From the NCBI RefSeq assembly GCF_003116095.1, contig NZ_LGRA01000018.1:239439-303438 (forward strand): a stretch of DNA of 64,000 bases, given 5' to 3'. Made by a program: the position numbers and the translations under genes. The notes under the pieces are model-generated. The model searched no databases and was not told the DNA's origin. It worked only from the letters and a program-made list of their open reading frames with translations. This DNA is from Azospirillum sp. TSO35-2 (GTDB lineage Bacteria > Pseudomonadota > Alphaproteobacteria > Azospirillales > Azospirillaceae). Of this stretch, positions 8,690-18,439 are shown in pieces (within the stretch, counting starts at the first letter, position 1; every line of letters begins with the position of its first letter).

Positions 8690-10914
8690 CACAGCTTCGC
8701 CCGCAGGGTCAGCAGGACGGTGCGCGGCTCGCCGTAGATGTTGCCGGACTGCGGCGTGCCGATGCGCTGGTAATAGGTGCGGTCGAACAGGTTCTTGACG
8801 TTGATCGCCGTCGTCACCTTCTCCGTCACGTCATAGGCGATGCGGGCGTCGACCGTCGCGTAGCCGCCCTGGGTCAGGCGGGCGTAGTTCAGCGACGGGA
8901 ACTCGTTGTACATTGAGGTCTGGGCGTTGATGCCGCCGCCGACGCTCAGCTTGTCGTCGATCGATTCCGGCAGGCGGTAGTTGGTCCACAGCTTCACCTG
9001 GTGCGTCGGCGCGATGGCGGTGAAGGCGCTGGCCGCGTTCTCGCTGCTGTCCAGGCTCTTGGCGCGGGTGAAGGTGTAGCCGGCGTAGACGTCCCAGCCC
9101 GGCAGGATCTCGCCCGACAGGTCCAGCTCGACGCCGCGGCTGCGCGCCTTGCCGCCGGAGACGTAGATCGACTGGTTGGGGTAGCGCGTGTCGGCCTGCG
9201 GGCGGTTCTCCTCCTCGATGTGGAAGACCGACGCGGTGGCGTGCAGGCGGCCGCCGAGGTAATCGGCCTTGATGCCGGCCTCGTACTGGCGGCCCTTCAG
9301 CGGCTCCAGCACCTTGCCGGCGGCGTCGACGTAGGATTGCGGCTCGTAGACCTGCGAGACGCTGGTGTAGAGCGCGTAGGTGGAGTTCACGTCGTAGACG
9401 AGGCCGGCGTAGGGCGTGACCTTGCCGCGGACCGAGGCGCTGCTGTCCGCCGTGCCGGCCGGGATGTCGGTGTCGACCTTGGTCTGCCACCAGTTCATCC
9501 GCCCGCCGGCGATCAGGCGCAGCGGTTCGGCCAGCCGCAGGCGCAGCACGCCGTAGGTGCCCCAGCTGTCGGTGACGGTGGTGTTGTCGCGCTGCCAGTC
9601 GCGCCACGCCGGCTCGGCGACCGAGGCGTCGGGCGAAAAGATGTTCTGCGTCGCCGACCAGCTGCCGACGGCGTTGGCCGAACGGTTGCGGAACTTGACC
9701 CGCTCGTAGTTGGCGCCGACGACCGCCTCGTGGCTCAGGCCGAACAGCCCGAAATTGCCGGTGGCCGACAGGTCGGCGCCGATCTGCTGCTGGTCGTAGC
9801 GGACCTTCTGGGCGTACAGCGTCGTCCGGTTCACCCCGGGCGTGACCGGGGTGTAGGCGTACGCCATCGTCCGGTCCATGTCGTTGTCGATGTAGTGGGT
9901 CGCCAGCTTCACCGCCCAGCCGTTGTCGAAGCGGTGCTCCAGGTCGGCGAAGCCGCCCTTGGTGGTGAAGACGTCGAGGTTCCAGTCCTCGCCCAGCGAG
10001 GTGGAGCGCGGCACGTCGAGCAGCTTCAGCTGCGCTTTCCCGCCGACGACCGAGGCGTAGGCCGGCAGGTTCCAGGCGCCCTTGTAGCTCATGCGCTGGT
10101 ACCAGGCGCCGGCGGTCAGCGTGGTGTCCGGCGTCAGGTCGGCGGCGATGCTGCCATAGCCGAGGCCGCGGCGCTGCTCCGTCCAGTCCTGGAAGCCGTT
10201 GCGGTCCTGGTAGGCGCCGACGAACCGGCCGCGCAGCGTGCCGGACTCGTTCAGCGGACCGGTGATGTCGCCCTCGCCCCGGTAGTTGGAATAGGTGCCG
10301 GCGGTCAGTTCGCCATAGCCTTCCAGCGTCTTCTTGGGCAGCTTGCGCACCAGGTTGACCGCGCCGCCCGGCCCGCCCATGCCGTTCAGCAGGCCGGCCG
10401 GTCCCTTCAGCACCTCCACCCGCTCGTACATCGCCAGATCGGGCGGCACGAAGATGCGGTCGTCCAGCGTGGTCGGCACGCCGTTGAACTGCAGGTTGGT
10501 GATCTCGAAACCGCGCGCGTAGAAGTTCAGGCGGTTGCCGTCGATCGGCTCCACCGTCACGCCCGGCGTCTGGCGCAGGGCGTCCTCCAGCGTGATGAGC
10601 TTCTGTTCCTCAATGCGTTCGCGCGGCACCGTGGTGACGGTCTGCGGCACCTCGCGCGGGGCCAGCGGCAGCTTGGACCCGACGGTGGTCGGCGGGTTGG
10701 CGTCGCGCTGGCGGTCGGCACTGACGTCGATCGCCGGCAGCGTCATGCTGTCCGACGTCGCGGCGGTCCCGCCGGCCGACCCCGTCGACGGCGTGGTGGA
10801 TTGGGCCAGTGCGATGGCCGGCAGCAGCAGGGCTGCGGCGGCAACCGACCCCAGCAGGCGGACGCGTCCCCTGTCGTTGTTCTCAAGGCGCCCGGGCTGC
10901 CCGATGGTCTTCAT
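8689..10914 (-). CDS. TonB-dependent ferric-siderophore receptor
   Basis: 741-residue outer-membrane receptor for uptake of the ferric siderophore. The N-terminus has an arginine-rich segment, a hydrophobic core and an ALAQ cleavage region near residue 38. A TonB-box-like stretch (MTLPAIDVSA) and a plug domain follow, the latter with VPQTVTTVPRERI, RGFEITNLQFNG and ERVEVLKGPAGLL. The rest is a 22-strand-type barrel. There is no N-terminal STN signalling domain, so it probably does not signal to an anti-sigma factor. Its start lies 32 bases inside the 3' end of the ornithine hydroxylase gene, and the operon also encodes biosynthesis and export, so the cognate siderophore is presumably the local product. 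The C-terminus ends in Leu rather than the more usual Phe. Confidence 0.93.
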   Translation of the reverse strand: MKTIGQPGRLENNDRGRVRLLGSVAAAALLLPAIALAQSTTPSTGSAGGTAATSDSMTLPAIDVSADRQRDANPPTTVGSKLPLAPREVPQTVTTVPRERIEEQKLITLEDALRQTPGVTVEPIDGNRLNFYARGFEITNLQFNGVPTTLDDRIFVPPDLAMYERVEVLKGPAGLLNGMGGPGGAVNLVRKLPKKTLEGYGELTAGTYSNYRGEGDITGPLNESGTLRGRFVGAYQDRNGFQDWTEQRRGLGYGSIAADLTPDTTLTAGAWYQRMSYKGAWNLPAYASVVGGKAQLKLLDVPRSTSLGEDWNLDVFTTKGGFADLEHRFDNGWAVKLATHYIDNDMDRTMAYAYTPVTPGVNRTTLYAQKVRYDQQQIGADLSATGNFGLFGLSHEAVVGANYERVKFRNRSANAVGSWSATQNIFSPDASVAEPAWRDWQRDNTTVTDSWGTYGVLRLRLAEPLRLIAGGRMNWWQTKVDTDIPAGTADSSASVRGKVTPYAGLVYDVNSTYALYTSVSQVYEPQSYVDAAGKVLEPLKGRQYEAGIKADYLGGRLHATASVFHIEEENRPQADTRYPNQSIYVSGGKARSRGVELDLSGEILPGWDVYAGYTFTRAKSLDSSENAASAFTAIAPTHQVKLWTNYRLPESIDDKLSVGGGINAQTSMYNEFPSLNYARLTQGGYATVDARIAYDVTEKVTTAINVKNLFDRTYYQRIGTPQSGNIYGEPRTVLLTLRAKL

Positions 10915-12271
10915 TCCGATGGTCCCCCTTCATCAATGTGCGGATGTCCATGCCGCGGCCCCCCGTCAGGCCCGCGGCGATTCCCTGGGCGATCTCTTGC
11001 GCGCGGATCGGCAGGATGGAGAGCAGGGTGTCGCTCAGCCCGTGGGTGGCCTCGCAGCAGCCCTGGAGATAAATGCCGGCGGTGCAGCCGGGCACGGTGG
11101 GCAGGCGGTAGTCGCGCCCGACCTCGCCGTCGGTCAGCCAGGGTTCCATCGGTCGCAGCAGGTCGCGGTGGATGTGCCGCCGGTAGCCGGTGGCGAGCAC
11201 CACCGCGCCGTAGCGCCGGCTGTCGCGCCCGCCATGGTCGAGGCCGGCGAGATCCAGCACGACGCCGGCCACACTGTCCGCACGGGCGTCCGCACGGGCC
11301 GCCAGGATGTCGTGGCGGGTCAGCATGCGGTGGCGGTCCGACCGTTCGACCTTCTGCTGGTAGAGGATGCCGTAGATCGCGTCGATCAGCTCGGGATCGA
11401 CGACGGCGTAGTTGGTGTTGTGGAAGGCGCGCAGCAGCGCCTCGCGCTCGCCCGGCGGCAGGCCGTAGAGATAGTCGGTGTAGCCGGCGTCGAAGACCTG
11501 GTTGGCGAAGGGGCTGCTGTCGGCCGGCCGCATCGCCGGACCGCGTGCGATCACATCCACCGCGACGCCGCGGCCGTGCAGGTCGAGGAAGATTTCGGCG
11601 GCGCTCTGCCCCAGCCCGATCACCGCCACCCGCCCGGCCCGCGCCAGCGCGTCGGCCGCCGCCAGATAGTCGTTGGAATGGACCACCAGCGGCCCGCCGG
11701 ACGCCGCCTTCCCCACCAGCTCCAGGAACGGTTCCGGCACCTTCGGCGTCGCGCCGGCGCCGATCACGACGTTGCGGGTCAGCCAGGAGCGTTCGCGCCC
11801 CATCCGGTCGCGCGCGTGGACGCGCAGGCGCGACACGCCCTCGCCGGTCCGTTCCGGCTCGACGGCGGTCGCCTCCAGCCCGTACTCGCACTGGTCGTCG
11901 AAGTCGGCGGCGACCCAGGCGAGGTAGTCGTTGAACTCGCGCCGGCTGGGATAGAAGGTCCGCAGGTTGATGAAGTCCTGCAGGCGGCCCTGGCCGTGCA
12001 GGTAGTTGAGGAAGCTGTAGCGGCTGGTCGGATCGCGCAGCGACACCAGATCCTTCAGGAAGGAGATCTGCATCCGGCTGCCATGCAGCAGCATGTTGCC
12101 GTGCCAGACGAAGCGGTCGCGCTTTTCCAGGAAGCGGCAGCCGAGGTCGACGCCCGCCTCGCGCAGGGCCACCGCCAGCGCCAGGTTCGACGGGCCGAAG
12201 CCGACGCCGACGAGGGCGCAGGCGCCGTCACCGGTGTTGCCGCCGCCGATCAGCGCGGGGATCCCGTGCAT
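10883..12271 (-). CDS. L-ornithine N5-monooxygenase (SidA/PvdA family)
   Basis: 462-residue flavoprotein that hydroxylates the side-chain amine of ornithine (or lysine) with NADPH and oxygen, the first step toward a hydroxamate. An FAD-binding motif GVGFGPSNLALA lies near residue 22, an NADPH-binding motif GLGQSAAE about halfway, and the family signature ATGYRRHIH near the C-terminus. The gene starts 3 bases after the acyltransferase gene and overlaps the receptor start by 32 bases. Ornithine rather than lysine is inferred because the right-most NRPS carries a hydroxyornithine-type adenylation code. Confidence 0.92.
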   Translation of the reverse strand: MHGIPALIGGGNTGDGACALVGVGFGPSNLALAVALREAGVDLGCRFLEKRDRFVWHGNMLLHGSRMQISFLKDLVSLRDPTSRYSFLNYLHGQGRLQDFINLRTFYPSRREFNDYLAWVAADFDDQCEYGLEATAVEPERTGEGVSRLRVHARDRMGRERSWLTRNVVIGAGATPKVPEPFLELVGKAASGGPLVVHSNDYLAAADALARAGRVAVIGLGQSAAEIFLDLHGRGVAVDVIARGPAMRPADSSPFANQVFDAGYTDYLYGLPPGEREALLRAFHNTNYAVVDPELIDAIYGILYQQKVERSDRHRMLTRHDILAARADARADSVAGVVLDLAGLDHGGRDSRRYGAVVLATGYRRHIHRDLLRPMEPWLTDGEVGRDYRLPTVPGCTAGIYLQGCCEATHGLSDTLLSILPIRAQEIAQGIAAGLTGGRGMDIRTLMKGDHRNEDHRAARAP

Positions 12272-12274
12272 GGC

Positions 12275-13378
12275 TCAGGCCCCCCGCGCCACGGAGGATG
12301 GAACGGCGGAGGGCGGCACCACCGGGTCGGCGCGCGGCAGCCACAGCCGGTCGGCGAAGAAGCGTTCGCGCAGCAGCATGACCAGCATCGCCCGCTTGTG
12401 CGGGAAGTCGAACTCCTTGACCTTGGCGAAGCCGGAGCGGTCGAGGTTGCGGATCTGCTGGTGGTGGTCGGCGCGCGGCTCGCCGACGATGCGCTGGGTG
12501 CGGGCGTCGTCGAGGAACATGAAATGCACCAGCGACGGCAGCCACGCGCTGACATGGGCCCGGCCGCGCACCTGCGCCTCGCCGATCAGCACATGCCAGC
12601 CGCGGTCGTAATCCTGCGCGTCGTAGAAGGCGCCGATGCGGTTTTCCTTGGCCCAATAGACCTCGAAATAGCCGAAGGGCTCGCCGTCCAGGCTGGCGAT
12701 CAGCGGCATGGTGTGGGGGTCGGACAACTGCGCCTCCAGATAGGCGCGGTGCTTGGCGAGATCGCCCTCCTCCTGCCAGAAGACCGCGACGCGCGGGTCG
12801 TTCTGCCAGCGATGGAAGCGCTCCAGATCCTGGTCGAGGTCGACGACGCGGAAGGACAGCGTGCGGTCGAGCCAGGGGATGTGGCGGGCGTAGAGCGTGC
12901 CGCGCGGCTTGGGCGCCCGGCGCGGGTGGTAGCGGCCGTTGGAGACGACGTGCGTCTGCGGATAGCCGGTCGACCCCGCCCCCAGCAGCCACAGGTCCGG
13001 GCGCTGGAACAGCGTGGCGGCCGCGGCCAGCGGCGCCCCGCCCGCATCCTCCTGAGCGACGCCGTCCCGGCACAGCGCCTCGGCCAGGGCGTCGGGCGCC
13101 AGCAGGCGCAGGGTCGCCGGGTCATCGGCCTGGACGAAGGCGGCCTCCAGCGCGGCCAGCGCCGCCAGCCGCCGGGTGTCGCCCGCCGCGACGTCCTCGA
13201 CCAGCGTCAGCGCCGGGGCGGCGCCGTCGCGGTCGAGCCGCCAGCGCTGCTGCACGGCGTCGTCCAGCCGGACCGTCAGCTCCGCCCCGCTCCACGAGGA
13301 ACGGAACGGGCGGCCGAGCGCGCGGCAGAGCGCCGGGGCGCCGCCGGGCGCGGTGGTGAGGATGGGATCGGCGGTCAT
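12275..13378 (-). CDS. N-hydroxyornithine acyltransferase, IucB-like GNAT
   Basis: 367 residues from the ATG at 13378, chosen because an AAGGAGG lies about 8 bases upstream. An in-frame ATG at 13468 overlaps the stop of the exporter gene (TGATG) and would add 30 residues, so a coupled longer form is possible. The C-terminal half is a siderophore-type GNAT fold: HIPWLDRTLSFRVVD, RFHRWQNDPRVAVFWQE, and GWHVLIGEAQVRGRAHVSAW, as in IucB/RhbD acetyltransferases. The expected reaction is acylation, probably acetylation, of the N-hydroxyl amine made by the adjacent monooxygenase, giving the hydroxamate. Acyl specificity cannot be read from sequence. Confidence 0.85.
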   Translation of the reverse strand: MTADPILTTAPGGAPALCRALGRPFRSSWSGAELTVRLDDAVQQRWRLDRDGAAPALTLVEDVAAGDTRRLAALAALEAAFVQADDPATLRLLAPDALAEALCRDGVAQEDAGGAPLAAAATLFQRPDLWLLGAGSTGYPQTHVVSNGRYHPRRAPKPRGTLYARHIPWLDRTLSFRVVDLDQDLERFHRWQNDPRVAVFWQEEGDLAKHRAYLEAQLSDPHTMPLIASLDGEPFGYFEVYWAKENRIGAFYDAQDYDRGWHVLIGEAQVRGRAHVSAWLPSLVHFMFLDDARTQRIVGEPRADHHQQIRNLDRSGFAKVKEFDFPHKRAMLVMLLRERFFADRLWLPRADPVVPPSAVPSSVARGA

Positions 13379-13467
13379 CGAAGGCGCCTCCTTGGGCCGG
13401 TCCGCGATGGGCACGGCCGGGGTGTTTGAGCGGGATGGCGTGGCGGCCGGAATCAGGACACTCGGCA

Positions 13468-15156
13468 TCAGGGGACCGCCCGCGCCGGGCGGGGCGGGGT
13501 TTCCGCCGGATCGGACCACGCGGTGGCCGGCGACCAGGGCGTCAGCACGCCGGCGTCGCAGCGCAGCACGCGGTCGGCGACGTGGAAGTAGCGGTCGTCG
13601 TGGCTGACGGCGACGATGGTGCGGCCGCCGCGCTTCAACTCGGGCAGCAGCTCCTCGTAGAAGAAGCGGCGGAACACCGGGTCCTGGTCGGCGGCCCATT
13701 CGTCGAGCAGCAGGATCGGCCGTTCCTCCACCACCGCCGACAGCAGGGCCAGACGCTTGCGCTGCCCCTGCGACAGCCGGATGTCGGACAGCCGGTCGCC
13801 GTCCAGCGTCACCTTGCGGTCCAGCCGCAGCCGGCGCAGGAAGGCCCGCGCCAGCTCCTCGTCCAGCCGGCCGCCGGGACCGACCAGCCGTTCGAACAGG
13901 TGCGGGGCGGAGAAGACGGCGCTGACCTGCTCGCGGTGCCAGCCGCGCCGTTCTTCCGTCACCTCCAGCCCGGCGAGGCGGATGGTGCCGGCGGTCGGGC
14001 GGCGCAGGCCGGCGAGCAGGGTCAGCAGCGTCGACTTGCCGCCGCCGTTGCCGCCGACGATGAACAGCGTCTCCCCCGCCTCCACCGTCAGGTCGACCGG
14101 GCCGAGGTGGAAGCCGGGCTCGTCGCCTTGCGCCGGGTGGTCGTGGACGACGCCGGACAGGCTCAGCAGCGCGCCGCGGACCGGCAGCACCGGGTGCAGG
14201 GCCGCCAGCCCACCGGGACCGGGGCCGAAATCCGCCCGGTGCGGCTCCAGCCGCAGCGCCTCGACCTTCGCCAGCGCGACGGTGCCGGACAGCAGGATCG
14301 GCAGGGTGCCGACCAGATCGTTCAGCGGCATGCGCAGGAACATCAGCACCAGCACGAAGCCGGCGGTGTGCTCGCGCGGCAGGCCCAGCGCCGCGCCGGC
14401 GGCGAAGATGCCGGCGATCAGGCCGAGGATGACCAGCGCGGTCCAGCTCAGGCTCATCACCCAATAGCGGTCGGCGCGCGTCTCGGTCGCGCGGGCACGC
14501 TCGGCGGCGGCGGTGACGTCGTGGCGGTGGAAGACCCGCTTGCGGGCGGCGTTCAGCGCCAGCTCGTTGCGGCCCTCCACCGCGCCGCGGTAGCCGGCGA
14601 ACAGACGGTCGTCGGTCTCGCGCACCTCGATCATCAGGCGGCGCATCGCCGACACCCAGCCATAGGCCACCGCCACGCCCAGCCCGATCACCGCGGCGCT
14701 GAGCAGGACGAGTTGCCAGGACAGCCACGCCAGATAGGCGAAGCCGCCCAGCACCAGCACCGCGTTGCAGAAGACGAAGGGCAGCCGGTTGAACGCCTGC
14801 CCGACCGCGGTGATGTCCTTGGTCAGGGTGGCGTAGAGCGCCGGGACGCCGATCGCCTCCAGCCGCTCGACATCGGTGTCGAGCAGCCGCTTGACCGTGC
14901 CGGTCCGCATCTCGCACACCACCCGGTGGCCGAGCGCGGTCAGGATGGCCTGGGCGGCGAAGCCGCAGCCGAACACCGCCGCCAGCAGCAGCGCGATCAG
15001 CGCCAGGGTCGGCGCGTCGGGCGCGGCGGTGCCGGCGATCAGCCGGTTGACCAGCGCGATCACCGACAGGCCGGCCAGCGCCCCGGCGGCCCCCAGCAGC
15101 AACGCCAGCGGCATGCGCCAGCGGAAGCGGCGCAGAAGGGGGAGCAGCAGGCTCAT
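13468..15156 (-). CDS. Cyclic-peptide/siderophore ABC exporter (PvdE/SyrD type)
   Basis: 562-residue half transporter: about 320 residues of membrane domain, then one ATPase domain. The ATPase carries Walker A GGNGGGKST (about residue 368), a signature variant LSQGQRKRLAL (about 456) and Walker B LLLDEWAADQDP (about 483). This layout matches the exporters that move siderophore precursors to the periplasm in pyoverdine and syringomycin systems. The start overlaps the stop of the glycine NRPS gene as ATGA and its end is coupled to the acyltransferase frame, so it is part of the leftward operon. Confidence 0.9.
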   Translation of the reverse strand: MSLLLPLLRRFRWRMPLALLLGAAGALAGLSVIALVNRLIAGTAAPDAPTLALIALLLAAVFGCGFAAQAILTALGHRVVCEMRTGTVKRLLDTDVERLEAIGVPALYATLTKDITAVGQAFNRLPFVFCNAVLVLGGFAYLAWLSWQLVLLSAAVIGLGVAVAYGWVSAMRRLMIEVRETDDRLFAGYRGAVEGRNELALNAARKRVFHRHDVTAAAERARATETRADRYWVMSLSWTALVILGLIAGIFAAGAALGLPREHTAGFVLVLMFLRMPLNDLVGTLPILLSGTVALAKVEALRLEPHRADFGPGPGGLAALHPVLPVRGALLSLSGVVHDHPAQGDEPGFHLGPVDLTVEAGETLFIVGGNGGGKSTLLTLLAGLRRPTAGTIRLAGLEVTEERRGWHREQVSAVFSAPHLFERLVGPGGRLDEELARAFLRRLRLDRKVTLDGDRLSDIRLSQGQRKRLALLSAVVEERPILLLDEWAADQDPVFRRFFYEELLPELKRGGRTIVAVSHDDRYFHVADRVLRCDAGVLTPWSPATAWSDPAETPPRPARAVP

Positions 15157-18100
15157 CGCGCCGCCTCGCCATCACCGGAGGCGGCGTCCGGCGCGTCGAG
15201 CAGCCCGGCCATGAAGGCGAGGTCGGCCGCGTCGTCGGCGACGCCCGCCGCCTCGATCAGCGCGGCCATGGCGCGGACGGTCGGGGCGCGGAGCAGGTCA
15301 CCCAGCGGCAGGTCGGGGCCGAAGACGCTGCGGATGCGGGTCTGCAAGCGGACCAGCCGCAGCGAATGGCCGCCCAGCCGGAAGAAATCGTCGGTGGCGC
15401 CCAGGCCACGGCACTCCAGCACCTCTTCCCACAGCGCGGCCAGACGGGCTTCGGTGTCGGTGGCCGGCGCCTCGAAGGCGGCGGGGCACGTGGCGGCGGA
15501 GGGCGCCGGCAGCGCCCTGCGGTCGATCTTGCTGTTGGCGTTCAGCGGCAGCCGGTCCAGCACCACACAGACCGAGGGAACCATATAGCCGGGCAGGCGA
15601 GCCGCCAGATGGGCGCGCAGGTCGGGCGGCTCGGTGCCGTCCGCCGTCACCAGATAGGCGCAGAGCAGCGCCTCGCCGACCGCCGAGCCGTGGGCGACGA
15701 CGACGGACTGGCGCACCCGCGGGTGGCTGTCCAGCGCCGCCTCGACCTCCGCCGCCTCGATGCGGAAGCCGCGCACCTTCATCTGGTGGTCGCGGCGGCC
15801 GAGGAACTCAATGGCGCCGTCGCCACGGCGGCGGGCGCGATCGCCGGTGCGGTACAGCCGGCTGCCCGGCCCGCAGCCGGGAGCGTCGGCGTCCGGGAAC
15901 GGGTTGGGCACGAAGGCCGCGGCGGTCAAGGCGGGCTGGCGGCCATAGCCGCGCGCCAGCCCGAGCCCGCCGATCCACAGGTCGCCGACGACGCCCGGCG
16001 GCACCGGCTCCAGCCGGTCGTCCAGGATGTGCAGGCGGTTGTTGGCGATGGCGTGGCCGATCGGGATCGTCGCCTCGCCCTCCCCCACCCGCTCCACCGG
16101 CCACGCCGCTGACCAGACCGTGGTTTCGGTCGGGCCGTAGAGGTTCAGCAGGCCGACGCCGCGCGCCAGCAGCCGGCGCGCCAGATCGGCGCCCAGCGCC
16201 TCGCCGCCGCACAGCGCGCGCAGGCCCGGCCCGACAGCCGGCCCACCCCGTTCGGTCGCGTCCAGCAGCATGCGCCAAGTGGCGGGCGTGGCTTGCAGCG
16301 TGGTGATGCCGTGGCGCTCGATCAGCCGGGCGAGCGCTTGCGGGTCGAGCGCCTCCTCCCGCGTGGCGACGACGACGCGGGCGCCGGTGACCAGCGGCAG
16401 GAACAGCTCCAGCCCGGCGATGTCGAAGCCCAGCGTCGTCACCGCCAGCAAACGGTCGTCGGCGGTCAGCCCGACCGGCTCCTGCATGGCGTGGAGGAAA
16501 TTGGCGAAGGCGTGCCGGTCGATCTGCACGCCCTTCGGCACGCCGGTCGAGCCGGAGGTGTAGAGCGTGTAGGCGAGCTGGCGCGGGTGCACCGGCCGGC
16601 CGAGGTTGCCGTCGTCCAGGCGCTCGAATCCGACGGCGCACTCGTCCAGCGGCGTGTCGATCACCAGGGTGGGGGCGGCGTGCGCCCGGATGGGGGCGTT
16701 GCGCGCCGCCGGCTGGTCGGGGTCGAGCGGCAGATAGGCGCCGCCCGCCTTGTGGATAGCCAGCAACGCCACCAGCAGGTCGGCCCCGCGCGGCAGCGCC
16801 ACCGCCACCAGGCGGTCGGTCGTCACCCCGCGCGCCGCCAGCCAGCGCGCCAGCCGGTTGGCCCGCGCGTTCAGCGCCCGGTAGGTCAGCGCCGTCTCGC
16901 CGAAGACGGCGGCGACGCAGTCCGGCAGGTCGGCGGCAACCCGCTCGAAGCGGGCGAGCATGTCCTCCGCCGGGTCGAGCGGCAGCGCGGTGCGGTTCCA
17001 GTCGGTCAGCTCCGCCTCCCGCGGCGCCGGGTCGAGCAGCGGCAGCGCCGCCAGCGCGGCGTCAGGGTCGGCGAGCAGCCCGGCCAGCAACGTGCGGAAG
17101 CCGGCGGCCAGCCGCTCCACCGTAGCGGCGTCGAACAGGTCGGTGGCGTAATCGAGCGCGCAGAGCACGCCGTCCTCGCCGATGGCGACGTCGAGCGCCA
17201 GATCGACCTTGGCCGTCGTCTCCGGCACCGGGATCGCCTCGACGGTCAGTCCCGGCAGGCGCAGGCGGGCGGGCGCCTCCATCCGGACGTTCAGCAGCGT
17301 CTGGAACAGCGGCGTGCGGCCGGGATCGCGCGCCGGCGCCAGCCGTTCCAGCAGCCGTTCGACCGGCGCGGCGCCGTCGTCGAGCGCCGCCAAAGCCTCG
17401 GCCCGCAGGCGCCGGCACAGCAGCCGGCCGGTCAGACCGGGCGACAGCCGGGCGCGGAAGATCTGGGTGTCGACGAAGAAGCCGACCAGCGGTTCATACG
17501 CCTCGTCGGCCCGGCCGGCGTTGGGCACGCCGACGGCGAAATCGCTCTGTCCCGACCAGCGGCCGAGCAGGGCCTGCCACGCCGCCAGCAGCAGGATGAA
17601 GGGCGTGCAACTCTCCGCGCGGGCGAGGGCGCGCAGGTCGCGGACGATGGCGGCGGACAGCGGGAACTCGACCCGCGCCCCGTCGCTGCCGCGAACCGCC
17701 GGGCGCGGCCGGTCGGTCGGCAGGTCGAGCGCCGGGATGCCGGTGCCGAGGCTCGCCACCGCCCGGTCGACCGCCCGTTCGGTCCGCGCCAGCGCGGCGT
17801 CGCCCCGCTGCTCGACGGCGTAGTCGGCGTATTGCACCGGCAGCGGCGGCAGCAGGGCGGCGGGGGCCGCGTCCTCATCCAGCAGGGCCGCGCGGTAGGC
17901 GGTCAGCAGGTCGCGCGCCAGGATCGGGTTGGACGGGCCATCCGACAGGATGTGATGCATCGCCAGCACCAGCGCGGCGTCGCCGCCGGCCAGCGGCAGC
18001 AGGGTGGCGCGCAGCGGCGGTCCGGCGGCGAGGTCGAAGGGCCGCCGCGTCTCCGTCCGGATCCGCCGGGCCAGGGCTTCGTCGTCCAGGGCGCCCGTCT

Positions 18101-18389
18101 CCGGCGTCAGGCCCAGCGTCGGACGCGACAGCACGGCCTGGACCGGCGCGCCGTCGCGCTCCTCGAAACGGGTGCGCAGGATGGCGTGGCGCCAGACCAG
18201 CGCCTCCAGCGCCCGTTCCAGCGCCGGCACGTCCAGCGCGCCGCTCAGCCGGAAGGCGCGGGTCAGGTTGTAGGCGGTGTCGGCCGGGTCCAGGCGCTGA
18301 AGCAGCCACAGCCGCTCCTGCGCGAAGGACAGCGGCGCGGTCCGCTCGATGCCCGGGGCCGGGGCCGCCCGTCGCAGCGTGTCGCTCAT
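15153..18389 (-). CDS. NRPS module C-A-T, predicted to activate glycine
   Basis: 1078 residues from an ATG at 18389 with AGGGAGG upstream. The condensation domain covers about 1-450, with an intact HHILSDG (H145-H146, D150) and an N-terminus of the LCL or starter type. The adenylation domain covers about 460-960 (TSGSTG at 611). The carrier domain has LGGHSLRL (S1009). Reading the ten binding-pocket positions by eye gives D-I-L-Q-L-G-L-V-W-K, which matches the classical glycine code from memory. No thioesterase or epimerase is present. A condensation domain at the front of the only module lacking an obvious donor suggests either a starter acylation or a donor from another protein. The stop overlaps the exporter start. 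Confidence 0.9.
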   Translation of the reverse strand: MSDTLRRAAPAPGIERTAPLSFAQERLWLLQRLDPADTAYNLTRAFRLSGALDVPALERALEALVWRHAILRTRFEERDGAPVQAVLSRPTLGLTPETGALDDEALARRIRTETRRPFDLAAGPPLRATLLPLAGGDAALVLAMHHILSDGPSNPILARDLLTAYRAALLDEDAAPAALLPPLPVQYADYAVEQRGDAALARTERAVDRAVASLGTGIPALDLPTDRPRPAVRGSDGARVEFPLSAAIVRDLRALARAESCTPFILLLAAWQALLGRWSGQSDFAVGVPNAGRADEAYEPLVGFFVDTQIFRARLSPGLTGRLLCRRLRAEALAALDDGAAPVERLLERLAPARDPGRTPLFQTLLNVRMEAPARLRLPGLTVEAIPVPETTAKVDLALDVAIGEDGVLCALDYATDLFDAATVERLAAGFRTLLAGLLADPDAALAALPLLDPAPREAELTDWNRTALPLDPAEDMLARFERVAADLPDCVAAVFGETALTYRALNARANRLARWLAARGVTTDRLVAVALPRGADLLVALLAIHKAGGAYLPLDPDQPAARNAPIRAHAAPTLVIDTPLDECAVGFERLDDGNLGRPVHPRQLAYTLYTSGSTGVPKGVQIDRHAFANFLHAMQEPVGLTADDRLLAVTTLGFDIAGLELFLPLVTGARVVVATREEALDPQALARLIERHGITTLQATPATWRMLLDATERGGPAVGPGLRALCGGEALGADLARRLLARGVGLLNLYGPTETTVWSAAWPVERVGEGEATIPIGHAIANNRLHILDDRLEPVPPGVVGDLWIGGLGLARGYGRQPALTAAAFVPNPFPDADAPGCGPGSRLYRTGDRARRRGDGAIEFLGRRDHQMKVRGFRIEAAEVEAALDSHPRVRQSVVVAHGSAVGEALLCAYLVTADGTEPPDLRAHLAARLPGYMVPSVCVVLDRLPLNANSKIDRRALPAPSAATCPAAFEAPATDTEARLAALWEEVLECRGLGATDDFFRLGGHSLRLVRLQTRIRSVFGPDLPLGDLLRAPTVRAMAALIEAAGVADDAADLAFMAGLLDAPDAASGDGEAAR

Positions 18390-18439
18390 GCCGGCCTCCC
18401 TATGATGCAATTAAGACTTACTCGCATTGTTCGGCCCGC

